A stretch of 5,456 nt of DNA from an uncultured Clostridia bacterium (lineage in GTDB: Bacteria > Bacillota > Clostridia > Christensenellales > Borkfalkiaceae). Both the position numbers and the translations under genes were made by a program. The DNA lies in NCBI GenBank assembly GCA_937888935.1, contig CALARO010000325.1:1-5456 (forward strand), read 5' to 3'. Below, in pieces: positions 1 to 5,456 of this stretch (position 1 is the stretch's first letter; each line of letters starts with the position of its first letter). Under the pieces are notes generated by a model. The model was not told the origin of the DNA. It saw only the letters and a program-made list of their open reading frames with translations, and ran no database searches.

Positions 1-262
1 CGAGCCGCAAAAAAAGCAAAAAGCCGAGCGCAAACGCGGCGAACGAAACGGCGAGCGGAAACACGCGGAAACCGCCGTAAAATTCAAGCAATTCCCGTCC
101 GGATAAAAACCCCGCGCCCGCCACCGCGCCCACAATCGTACACACAGAAAAAACGACGGCAACACCGCCCGTCGTTCGTTTTTCCGTCGTCTGTTTTTCT
201 ACGCAGATTTTTCCGTTTGTTTCGTGAAACCGTCCGCAATTTCGTTTTTTCGCTTCGCTCAC
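1..262 (-). CDS. YkvI-type membrane transporter, N-terminal part (runs off left edge)
   Basis: This is an open frame of 87 codons that is still open at base 1, so only the N-terminus is visible. Residues about 34-52 form a first membrane helix that runs into GAVAGAGFLSGRELLEF (45-61), followed by YGGF. That closely resembles the GAGFASGQEI-type motif on the first helix of the YkvI family (COG3949), distant relatives of APC-superfamily amino-acid transporters. Residues 67-85 form a second hydrophobic helix. A function in solute uptake is inferred from the family; the substrate is unknown. The start is a GTG at 260-262, with GGGGTG 6 nt upstream as a plausible ribosome site; another in-frame GTG lies at 269-271. 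No ATG is available. About 33 polar residues precede the first helix, longer than I expect for this family, so the exact start is uncertain. The gene lies 79 nt after the COG2509-type gene on the same strand with no terminator between them, so it may be the third gene of that operon. Confidence 0.68.
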   Translation of the reverse strand, partial: MSEAKKRNCGRFHETNGKICVEKQTTEKRTTGGVAVVFSVCTIVGAVAGAGFLSGRELLEFYGGFRVFPLAVSFAAFALGFLLFLRL

Positions 263-341
263 ACGCCGCACCCCGCGCCACTTTCTTATGCTACATTTTA
301 TGCGCAGCCGCAGCCAAAAAGAACGCAATATCGCACGCGAT

Positions 342-1919
342 TTAATTTTCGAGCAAAGCTTTATACACGGCGTCCGCCACGCGAATCCCGTCGGCGGCGG
401 AAGAAGTAATTCCGCCCGCGTACCCCGCGCCTTCGCCGCACGGAAAAAGCATTTCCGCTGAAACGGACTGCATATTCTCGCCCCGCAAAATCCGCACGGG
501 CGAGCTTGTGCGCGTTTCCGCGGCGGTAAGCACCGCGTCGGGGCAGGCAAACCCTTTCAATCGCGCGTCCATGCCTGCGATCGCGCGCTTCAATTCTTCG
601 TAAACGGGCTTCGGAAACGCCGCCGAAAGCTCGGAAGGAACAACGCCGCGCGGATAAGTAGGCTTCACTTCGCCGAAATACGAACTCGCCCGCCCCTTTA
701 AAAAATCTTCCGCGCGCTGCGCCGGGGCAACGTATTTTCCGCCGCCGAGCCGATACGCCGCCCGCTCGATTTTCCGCTGAAATTCCACACCCGCAAGCGG
801 ATTGTCTTCGGGGTAGTCCGCCGCCGTCACCTGCACGATCAGCGCGGAATTTGCGTTTTCGCCGCTTCGCGCGTAGTTGCTCATGCCGTTCGTCACCACG
901 CCGCCTTCTTCGCTCGCCGCCGCCATCACATACCCGCCCGGACACATACAAAACGTAAACGCCGCGCGCTCGCCGTGAAACACGCATTTATAATCGGCGG
1001 GCGGCAGAAGTTTGTATTTTTCGCCGTACTGCGAAAACCCGATCGCGCTCTGCAGCTGCTCGATACGCACCCCCACCGCAAAATCTTTTTTCGTGAGCGC
1101 AACGCCCTTGCGCCGCAAAAGCTCAAACGTATCGCGCGCGCTATGCCCCACGGCAAGGACGATCGCTGAAACGTCGATTTTTTCCGTTTTGCGCCCGACG
1201 CCGCCTTTTCGCGCGATTTCCGCCCGCGCGATTTTGCCGTTTTCGATAATAATATCGGTAAGGCAGGCATTAAAAATCACCCGTGCGCCATGCTTCAAAA
1301 GGTATTCGCGCATGTTTTTCACCACGGTTTTCAGCTTGTCGCTGCCGATATGCGGCTTATTCAGATACGCGATTTCTTCGGGCGCGCCGAAGCGCACAAA
1401 CTCGCTCAGCACTTCGTCGTTTTCTTTCACGTGCGTGCCGGTATTCAGCTTGCCGTCCGAGAACGTTCCCGCGCCGCCTTCACCGAAAGACACGTTGCTT
1501 TCCGTATTCAATTCGCCCGTTTCGTGGAAATATTTCAGCGTTTTTTCGCGCTCTTCCACCGCTTCGCCACGCTCGACGAGAAGCGGCGTTACGCCGCGTT
1601 TTAAAAGCCGCAGTGCGCAGAACAGTCCCGCAGGTCCTGCCCCCACGATAAGCACGGGTTTATTTTCGGCGGGAATCTTATTTTTCGGCAGCCGTTCCGA
1701 TTCGGCTGCCCCAGCGCCGCGCCCGGCGGCAACTTCTTTCGCGGAAAATTCTATCGTGTACACGTAAAAAATATTGCCCTTATCGCGCGCGTCCAGCGAT
1801 TTTTTCACGATGCGGAAATACGCGGGGTTGCACTTTAAAGCGCGCCGCGCCGTTTCGCGCAGCTTTTCTTCGCTTTCGCCGAGTTTCAGTTTGATATTCG
1901 TCAGCCGCCTGATTTCCAT
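342..1919 (-). CDS. FAD-dependent dehydrogenase, COG2509 family
   Basis: This encodes a 525-residue soluble flavoprotein of a widespread family (COG2509) whose substrate is not established. Residues 1-85 form the N-terminal domain that usually precedes the Rossmann fold here. Residues 89-118 contain the dinucleotide-binding signature VLIVGAGPAG, ending in LLVERG, whose acidic residue would bind the FAD ribose. GEGGAGTFSDGKL (146-158) is the characteristic second FAD-contact loop. LAVGHSARDT (255-264) matches the usual second GG/GH motif. ETRTSSPVRI (468-477) and PCGEGAGYAGGITSSAADG (493-511) form the conserved C-terminal FAD-binding end. Length and motif order look complete. The ATG at 1917-1919 is supported by a strong ribosome site and lies 4 nt after the stop of the upstream flavoprotein gene, so the two are probably translationally coupled. 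Family assignment is firm; the reaction catalysed is unknown. Confidence 0.93.
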   Translation of the reverse strand: MEIRRLTNIKLKLGESEEKLRETARRALKCNPAYFRIVKKSLDARDKGNIFYVYTIEFSAKEVAAGRGAGAAESERLPKNKIPAENKPVLIVGAGPAGLFCALRLLKRGVTPLLVERGEAVEEREKTLKYFHETGELNTESNVSFGEGGAGTFSDGKLNTGTHVKENDEVLSEFVRFGAPEEIAYLNKPHIGSDKLKTVVKNMREYLLKHGARVIFNACLTDIIIENGKIARAEIARKGGVGRKTEKIDVSAIVLAVGHSARDTFELLRRKGVALTKKDFAVGVRIEQLQSAIGFSQYGEKYKLLPPADYKCVFHGERAAFTFCMCPGGYVMAAASEEGGVVTNGMSNYARSGENANSALIVQVTAADYPEDNPLAGVEFQRKIERAAYRLGGGKYVAPAQRAEDFLKGRASSYFGEVKPTYPRGVVPSELSAAFPKPVYEELKRAIAGMDARLKGFACPDAVLTAAETRTSSPVRILRGENMQSVSAEMLFPCGEGAGYAGGITSSAADGIRVADAVYKALLEN

Positions 1920-1923
1920 TTGC

Positions 1924-1931
1924 TCACCGCC
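1924..1931 (-). promoter_or_regulatory. Ribosome binding site of the COG2509-type gene, overlapping the upstream stop codon
   Basis: On the minus strand, GGCGGTGA matches the extended Shine-Dalgarno GGAGGTGA at 7 of 8 positions. GGCGG ends 7 nt before the ATG at 1919. The final TGA of this element is also the stop codon of the upstream flavoprotein gene. Ribosomes ending the first gene therefore sit on the start signal of the second, which fits translational coupling. Confidence 0.75.
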
Positions 1932-3378
1932 CTTTTTCCTTACAATCGCCCGCAGCGTCAGCCTCCCCTCCGAAAATCGCTTCGCCCGCCGCGCACGCCG
2001 AAGAAAACGCCCATTGCAGATTATACCCGCCGCACGCGCCGTCCGCGTTCAGAATTTCCCCCGCAAAATACGCGCCGGGCTGCTTTAAAGACTGCATATT
2101 TTCGTCGACTTCGCTCAGTTTCACGCCGCCTTTCGTCACCTGCGCGTAATCGAAGCCGAGCGTACCCGTCACCGTCAGCACAAAACTCTTTATCTCTTTT
2201 GCCATCGCCGCCGCAAGCGCGATTTTGTCATCTCGCCCCGCGCCTTGATTTTTTGCAAGATTTTTCTTTACACGACCGGCGATCACCGCCCCCGCGCGAT
2301 TGTTGAGCAAGCCGCCCGCCAGCTCTTCTGCGCCGACGCTTTCATATCGCGTAAGCTTTTTCAAAATCGCCGTTTCCAAGTCCTTCTCGGAAACTTCGGG
2401 CAGAAAATCAATTTTGATTTCGCATGCCTTCGCAGGAAACGTCTGCGGCAGATACGAAGAAATTTTAAACGCACCGTCGCCCGAAACGCCGAAATCGGCG
2501 AATAAAATATCTCCGAGCTCGCGCGCAATCTCTTTGCCGCCCGAATACAATCCAAGCGAGCCGTCGAATACGCGTATGCCTTTCAGCGCGCGTAATTCTT
2601 TTTCGGCGCATTTCAGCTGTACCAGCGCGGGAGATACGGGCGAAATCGTATGTCCGAAAGACTTCGCTATTTCATAGCCGTTGCCGTCCGATCCGAAATT
2701 TTTCGCCGCCTTGCCGCCCGTGCAGATTAAAATATTTTCGCCGAAATACACGCCGCCGCTTTGCGTTTTCACTTCGAAGCGCGCCCCGATTTTTTTCGGG
2801 TTTTTCGTCGTGTTGGTCGCCGTGTTTGTCGCCGAGTTTTTCAAATCGTTTGGCAAAACGGAAACGCCGCACACGTATTCGCCCGTCTTAATTTCCGCGC
2901 CCCGCCGCGCCGCTTCCCGCCGAAGACAATCGGTGAGCGAAGAAGCCTGCCGCGACAACGGATACACCCGCCCGCGCTCGTCCGCAAACGTGAGTACGCC
3001 GAGCGAAGAAAAAAAGCCGCGCAAGGCTTCGGGCGGAAATTGTTCCACCGCGCCGCGAATTTTCGGCATTTCCGAAATTTCGGAAGTAAAATAAAACAGT
3101 TTTTCCGCAAACTTCGAGGCGTTTTCGTTGGTAACGTTCCCCCACCCGCCGCCGGTAGCGGAAAGCTTTCTGCCCACACGCTCGCCGCGTTCTAAAATCA
3201 GCGTGTTTTCATCGCCGTATTTCGCCGCGAAAAAAAGCCCCGCCGCGCCCCCGCCGATCACGATCGCGCGATACGCCTTTCCGCCGTTTTTCACGCCGCT
3301 TTTATCGCCGTTTGCACCGACGATTTTTTCGCAAAAATTCCCGTCGTTTTTTTGATTTTTCCCGCGTTTTTCGTTCAT
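1924..3378 (-). CDS. HI0933/YhiN/BaiN-family flavoprotein (NAD(P)/FAD-dependent oxidoreductase)
   Basis: This is a soluble FAD enzyme of the TIGR00275/HI0933 family. Databases often label members 'aminoacetone oxidase family', and the family includes BaiN of bile-acid-transforming Clostridium; the substrate here cannot be read from the sequence. From the ATG at 3376-3378 it has 484 residues, longer than the roughly 400 usual for the family. Motifs are AIVIGGGAAG at 38-47 (FAD Rossmann), GRKLSATGGGWGNVTN at 69-84, GDILFADFGVSGDG at 289-302, AQVTKGGV at 412-419, and YFAGEILNADG followed by GGYNLQWA at 437-457. The extra length comes from a hydrophilic N-terminus of about 37 residues and an Asn/Thr-rich insertion at 181-196. 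The second motif normally reads GGGRCN or GNGRCN, so WG here is unusual. An in-frame ATG at 3399 lies between the -35 and -10 of a strong promoter and cannot be transcribed from it; a GTG at 3292-3294 would give a family-like N-terminus but lacks a ribosome site. It is the first gene of the probable operon. Confidence 0.9.
   Translation of the reverse strand: MNEKRGKNQKNDGNFCEKIVGANGDKSGVKNGGKAYRAIVIGGGAAGLFFAAKYGDENTLILERGERVGRKLSATGGGWGNVTNENASKFAEKLFYFTSEISEMPKIRGAVEQFPPEALRGFFSSLGVLTFADERGRVYPLSRQASSLTDCLRREAARRGAEIKTGEYVCGVSVLPNDLKNSATNTATNTTKNPKKIGARFEVKTQSGGVYFGENILICTGGKAAKNFGSDGNGYEIAKSFGHTISPVSPALVQLKCAEKELRALKGIRVFDGSLGLYSGGKEIARELGDILFADFGVSGDGAFKISSYLPQTFPAKACEIKIDFLPEVSEKDLETAILKKLTRYESVGAEELAGGLLNNRAGAVIAGRVKKNLAKNQGAGRDDKIALAAAMAKEIKSFVLTVTGTLGFDYAQVTKGGVKLSEVDENMQSLKQPGAYFAGEILNADGACGGYNLQWAFSSACAAGEAIFGGEADAAGDCKEKGR
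2810..2833. repeat. Imperfect 12-bp tandem duplication inside the BaiN-like gene
   Basis: Two adjacent 12-bp units, gtgttggtcgcc and gtgtttgtcgcc on the plus strand, differ at one base. On the coding (minus) strand they encode two copies of Ala-Thr-Asn-Thr within a low-complexity loop between conserved blocks. The phase of three and the in-frame repetition suggest a small duplication tolerated in a surface loop. Confidence 0.75.
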
Positions 3379-3387
3379 AACAAAAAT

Positions 3388-3416
3388 ATTGTATCGCATT
3401 TTTTAAAATTTGTCAA
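3388..3416 (-). promoter_or_regulatory. Sigma-A-type promoter of the flavoprotein operon
   Basis: On the minus strand a perfect -35 TTGACA (3411-3416) is followed after exactly 17 bp by a -10 TACAAT (3388-3393). The -10 ends 9 nt before the ATG at 3376-3378. A start 7 nt after the -10 falls on a G at 3381, leaving a 3-nt leader; a start on the A of the ATG would leave none. Neither leaves room for a Shine-Dalgarno. The promoter also rules out the upstream in-frame ATG at 3397-3399, which lies within its spacer. Confidence 0.8.
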
Positions 3417-3446
3417 TTTGAAAACGGGGATATGCGCCTTTTTCGT

Positions 3447-3475
3447 TTGCTTTTTTGCCGCGCAGGTGCTATAAT
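3447..3475 (+). promoter_or_regulatory. Extended -10 promoter of the PH-like membrane protein gene
   Basis: TATAAT at 3470-3475 is preceded by TGC, giving an extended -10 (TGCTATAAT). A weak -35, TTGCTT at 3447-3452, lies at 17-bp spacing. The -10 ends 6 nt before the ATG at 3482, so a start at the usual 7-nt distance is the A of the initiation codon. This is the geometry expected of a leaderless transcript. Confidence 0.75.
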
Positions 3476-3481
3476 TGAAAT

Positions 3482-4000
3482 ATGAAAAATCAGAATTCAA
3501 ACAAAAATACAAACCAGCAGCCGGAAAAACCCGCCTGCCGCACGTTTCCCATGAAAAAATCGCTTGCAATCACGCTGCTTTCCGTAGGCGCGCTCGTCCT
3601 TTCCGTCGCGGGGATTATCCTTTCCGCCTATCGGCTTTTAAAATCGGGCGTTCATTCGTTTTACGAGTACCTGCAATATCCCTTTCTCATCGCCGTATGC
3701 CTGTTTGCAATTGTGGTTGTGGCGGCGGTGCTGATTAAATGCGAGTACCGCGTGAGCGGCACGGAACTTATTCTCTGCCACGGTTTTTTAAAAACGCATA
3801 TTTCACTCTCGCAAATCACCGCGGCGGTTTCTGATACGGACAACGATAAAATCTATCTCACGCTTTCCGATACGGAAGGCAATCTCGTGCTTTCCACTAC
3901 GCACGATCGCCGCGAAACGCTTGTGCGCGCCCTGCTCGACGGCAACCCCGCCATCGACTACGGCTTCACCATGCGCGAGAAAAACGACGAAGAAAAATAA
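3482..4000 (+). CDS. Small membrane protein with two helices and a C-terminal PH-like domain
   Basis: This encodes 172 residues. Residues 1-23 are a polar Asn/Gln/Lys-rich tail and 24-26 are MKK. Hydrophobic helices span about 27-49 and 66-85. The remainder (about 88-158) begins EYRVSGTELILCHGFLKTHISLSQI, broken here as EYRVSGTELILCH then GFLKTHISLSQI. This strand pattern is typical of bacterial PH-like domains, in which a membrane hairpin is followed by 'Y.v....L....G....i.l..I'. A charged tail (REKNDEEK) ends the protein. I do not recognise a specific family member, and the function is unknown; membrane association with a cytoplasmic PH-like domain is inference. The start at 3482 is preferred because a promoter points directly at it. 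An internal ATG at 3551 would give a more typical MKKSLAIT N-terminus, but it has no Shine-Dalgarno either. The gene is transcribed divergently from the flavoprotein operon and converges on rnpB. Confidence 0.8.
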   Translation: MKNQNSNKNTNQQPEKPACRTFPMKKSLAITLLSVGALVLSVAGIILSAYRLLKSGVHSFYEYLQYPFLIAVCLFAIVVVAAVLIKCEYRVSGTELILCHGFLKTHISLSQITAAVSDTDNDKIYLTLSDTEGNLVLSTTHDRRETLVRALLDGNPAIDYGFTMREKNDEEK

Positions 4001-4084
4001 TCGGTAAAAAAACAAACGATACAAGCGGTTTGCTTTCGCTAAAATTTTCGCACCAATTCTCACATAAAATCGGCATATCAATAT

Positions 4085-4117
4085 AAAAAACCGCCCGGTT
4101 GCGCTTTGCAATCGGGC
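4085..4117 (-). terminator. Intrinsic terminator of rnpB
   Basis: On the minus strand, GCCCGATTGC, a 5-nt loop AAAGC, and GCAACCGGGC form a 10-bp stem with one A-C mismatch (arms 4093-4102 and 4108-4117). It is followed by GG and six T residues (4085-4090). It starts about 18 nt after the 3' end of rnpB. Read on the plus strand, the same hairpin is followed by ATTTGTTT, a poorer U tract, so it may also stop transcripts of the convergent membrane-protein gene. No other terminator is visible for that gene in 4001-4084. Confidence 0.85.
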
Positions 4118-4135
4118 ATTTGTTTACAAAAAAAA

Positions 4136-4493
4136 GAAAACGAGATCGTCTGTAAGCCGGGTTCTGTCGTGTACGGTCATTTATCTACGCTTGCCGTCGC
4201 CGGCAAGCTCAAGCGATATTCACGGCGTTCGTCGGACGGACAGCCCTATATAACGAACGCCCAATCTTGCAGCGAGCGGGGTTTACATTGCGCGCCGCGT
4301 TACCGCCGCGCCGGTGAGCTTTTACCTCGCCTTTCCACCCTTACGTAAGCGTGAAACGCTTCCGCGGTATATTTCTGTTGCACTTTCCCTGAAGTCGCCT
4401 TCGCCTGACGTTATCAGGCGCTCTGTCCTTTGCTGCCCGGACTTTCCTCACGGCGCTTTCGCGCCCCGCGACCGTATGGCGAACTCGTTTTCC
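4136..4493 (-). ncRNA. rnpB: RNase P RNA, bacterial class A
   Basis: This is the catalytic RNA of ribonuclease P, which trims 5' leaders from precursor tRNAs. The ends are set by a perfect 9-bp P1 helix: GAAAACGAG (4484-4492) pairs with CTCGTTTTC (4136-4144). The conserved core is clear. GAGGAAAGTCCGGGC (4435-4449) forms one side of P4. AGATAAATGACCGT (4173-4186) and ACAGAACCCGGCTTA (4153-4167) form the 3' core. GAGGTAAAAGCTCACC (4313-4328) is L15, whose GGU pairs with the tRNA CCA end. Further hairpins fit the class A fold: a GAAA-capped P3 stem GGCGC/GCGCC just after the 5' end, an 8-bp stem with a GCGA loop at 4189-4208 (probable P18), and GGCGTTCGT/ACGAACGCC at 4224-4261 (P16/P17 region). 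The overall layout follows E. coli rather than Bacillus subtilis. The 5' end is placed 8 nt after the -10 and could be off by one or two bases. Confidence 0.97.
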
Positions 4494-4500
4494 GAAAAGC

Positions 4501-4529
4501 ATTATACCACATTTTTTTGATTTTGTCGC
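4501..4529 (-). promoter_or_regulatory. Promoter of rnpB
   Basis: On the minus strand, a perfect TATAAT (4501-4506) is preceded by TGG, making an extended -10. GCGACA (4524-4529), matching the last four bases of TTGACA, lies at 17-bp spacing. The -10 ends 7 nt before position 4493, which matches the predicted 5' end of the RNA. The promoter fits entirely in the 44-nt gap after the Lgt-family gene. Confidence 0.85.
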
Positions 4530-4536
4530 GTTTTTT

Positions 4537-5433
4537 TCAATCGTTTTCGCTTTTTTCTTCAAAGTTTTTGCATACGTTCTCTAAGTTTTCGCTTGCGCTT
4601 TCGCCGTTTTCGCTCGTTTTATCCGCGCTTTGCGCTTTTGTTTTCTTTTTAAAAATCACGCCGCGCCGATAAAGCAGCAATAATACGCCGTAAACAATCA
4701 GAATAACGCTCATCACCTGCGATGGCGAAAGAAAAAATCCCGTTGCGCCGCGATTGTCCGCACGGAAAAATTCAAGAATAAAACGAAACGCGCCGTAGGC
4801 AAAAGCGTATGTTTCCGCAAGAATACGCTTGCGCTTTTTATATAAAACGCACAGCGCGAAAAACAAGGCAAGCTCAAATGCCGCTTCGAAAAGCTGCGTG
4901 GGCAGCACGGGCAAAGAACCTATAATTTTTCCGTCCGCAATTTCGGGAAAACGCCGTGCCGCCGCGCTTCCCGCAGGAAACCGCACGCCGAGCGCGCTAT
5001 CCGTCACCGCGCCGTAGCAGCAGCCGGCAAAAAAGCAGCCTACCCTGCCGAGCGCATGCCCGAGCGCAACGCCCGGCATCAAAAGATTAAATTGCAGCAC
5101 CGATTCTTCCGCCGTTCTATTTTTCCGTTTCAAAAGCAAAAGCAGCATGGCGGGAAACGCGCCGAGTACGCCGCCGAGCCACGTGATGCCGCCGAGCGTA
5201 ACTTTTTTATTCGCGATCGAGTGAAAAAGAGAATTGAAAAAATACGCGCAGGCATAGCTCGCCGCCGCGCCGGCCGCGCAGATAAAAAGCACGCCGTTCG
5301 TGGTTTTTTCGTCGGCTTTTTCTTTTTTTTCCACAAAAAACACCGCGCATACGATGAACGCAAGCAACCCCAAAATCGCAAACGTGCCGTACAGCGGTAT
5401 TTTAATTTTTCCTATATAAATAAACGGGCGCAT
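4537..5433 (-). CDS. Divergent prolipoprotein diacylglyceryl transferase (Lgt) family membrane protein
   Basis: This is a 298-residue polytopic membrane protein of the Lgt family (PF01790), whose classical members transfer diacylglycerol from phosphatidylglycerol to the lipobox Cys of prolipoproteins. The fold is recognisable throughout: IKIPLYGTFAILG (10-22), GGITWLGGVLGA (81-92), GHALGRVGCFFAGCCYG (125-141), LPTQLFEA (177-184) and FAYGAFRFILEFFR (211-224). By alignment with E. coli Lgt, Tyr26, Arg143, Gly154, Tyr235, Arg239 and Glu243 are kept as Y15, R130, G141, Y213, R217 and E221. His103, Asn146 and Glu151 are replaced by L86, C133 and C138. The Cys-rich motif marks a known side branch of the family whose activity is unclear, so I give no gene symbol. 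Residues 262-298 form a charged Ser/Glu/Asn-rich tail. The ATG at 5431-5433 is followed at the expected distance by the first helix; GGGGA lies 11 nt upstream, a loosely spaced ribosome site. It may be co-transcribed with rnpB. Confidence 0.85.
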   Translation of the reverse strand: MRPFIYIGKIKIPLYGTFAILGLLAFIVCAVFFVEKKEKADEKTTNGVLFICAAGAAASYACAYFFNSLFHSIANKKVTLGGITWLGGVLGAFPAMLLLLLKRKNRTAEESVLQFNLLMPGVALGHALGRVGCFFAGCCYGAVTDSALGVRFPAGSAAARRFPEIADGKIIGSLPVLPTQLFEAAFELALFFALCVLYKKRKRILAETYAFAYGAFRFILEFFRADNRGATGFFLSPSQVMSVILIVYGVLLLLYRRGVIFKKKTKAQSADKTSENGESASENLENVCKNFEEKSEND

Positions 5434-5456
5434 AATTCACTTGTTCCCCGCTTTAT

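Noticed and set aside
84..281. Minus-strand 65-codon ATG open frame at the left end
   Set aside because: Overlaps the YkvI-type frame, is Arg/Gly/Cys-rich and matches nothing known to me. The neighbouring frame has helices and a family motif.
295..300. TAAAAT on the minus strand as a possible -10 for the YkvI-type gene
   Set aside because: At 17-bp spacing the -35 would be TTCTTT, a poor match, and there is no TG extension. Not enough to call a promoter.
361..987. Minus-strand open frame of 208 codons inside the COG2509-type gene
   Set aside because: Arg/Gly-rich product in another frame of a clearly coding region, with no motif.
1012..1767. Plus-strand open frame of 251 codons, opposite the COG2509-type gene
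   Set aside because: It is a shadow created by GC-rich third positions. The product has no recognisable domain and is Ser/Arg/Pro-rich, while the opposite strand encodes a complete flavoprotein with all its motifs.
1920..3195. Several plus-strand open frames of 86-144 codons opposite the BaiN-like gene
   Set aside because: Basic, low-complexity translations with no ribosome sites or domains; shadows of the minus-strand gene.
3397..3399. Upstream in-frame ATG as the start of the BaiN-like gene
   Set aside because: It lies between the -35 and -10 of a near-consensus promoter and has no ribosome site, so the transcript would not contain it.
4024..4040. AGCG...CGCT hairpin after the membrane-protein gene as a terminator
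   Set aside because: Only 4 bp with a 9-nt loop, followed by AAAATTTT rather than a clean T run; too weak.
4106..4562. Short open frames on both strands across the RNase P RNA
   Set aside because: This stretch is a structured RNA with clear conserved core motifs, not protein-coding.

Overview
The window looks like ordinary chromosomal housekeeping DNA from an uncultured-type Firmicute, most likely a member of the Clostridia. Three things suggest this: a class A RNase P RNA (Bacilli use class B), sigma-A-like promoters with -35 and extended -10 elements, and a flavoprotein/YkvI-type gene set common in gut Clostridia. GC-rich third codon positions create many long antisense open frames, which I treat as shadows. 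The taxonomic placement is inference. I see no mobile element, CRISPR array, tRNA or rRNA.

Layout from left to right. Positions 1-262 (minus) hold the 5' end of a YkvI-type membrane transporter gene that runs off the left edge. Positions 342-1919 (minus) encode a COG2509-type FAD-dependent dehydrogenase. Positions 1924-3378 (minus) encode a second flavoprotein of the HI0933/YhiN/BaiN family. These three lie in the order flavoprotein, flavoprotein, transporter, and the first two are only 4 nt apart, so they probably form one operon. It is read from a near-consensus promoter at 3388-3416. Divergent from it, 3482-4000 (plus) encodes a small two-helix membrane protein with a probable bacterial PH-like domain. 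Its promoter, at 3447-3475, places the predicted transcription start on the A of its ATG.

The right third is read leftwards. A divergent Lgt-family membrane protein (4537-5433) is followed at once by rnpB (about 4136-4493). rnpB has its own extended -10 promoter in the 44-nt gap and an intrinsic terminator at 4085-4117.

I find no convincing new multi-gene system. The points most worth a second look are: the two divergent transcripts at 3379-3482, both of which look leaderless or nearly so; an Lgt homologue that lacks three residues important in E. coli Lgt and carries a Cys-rich motif in their place; and a BaiN-like flavoprotein whose near-invariant Arg-Cys pair is replaced by Trp-Gly.
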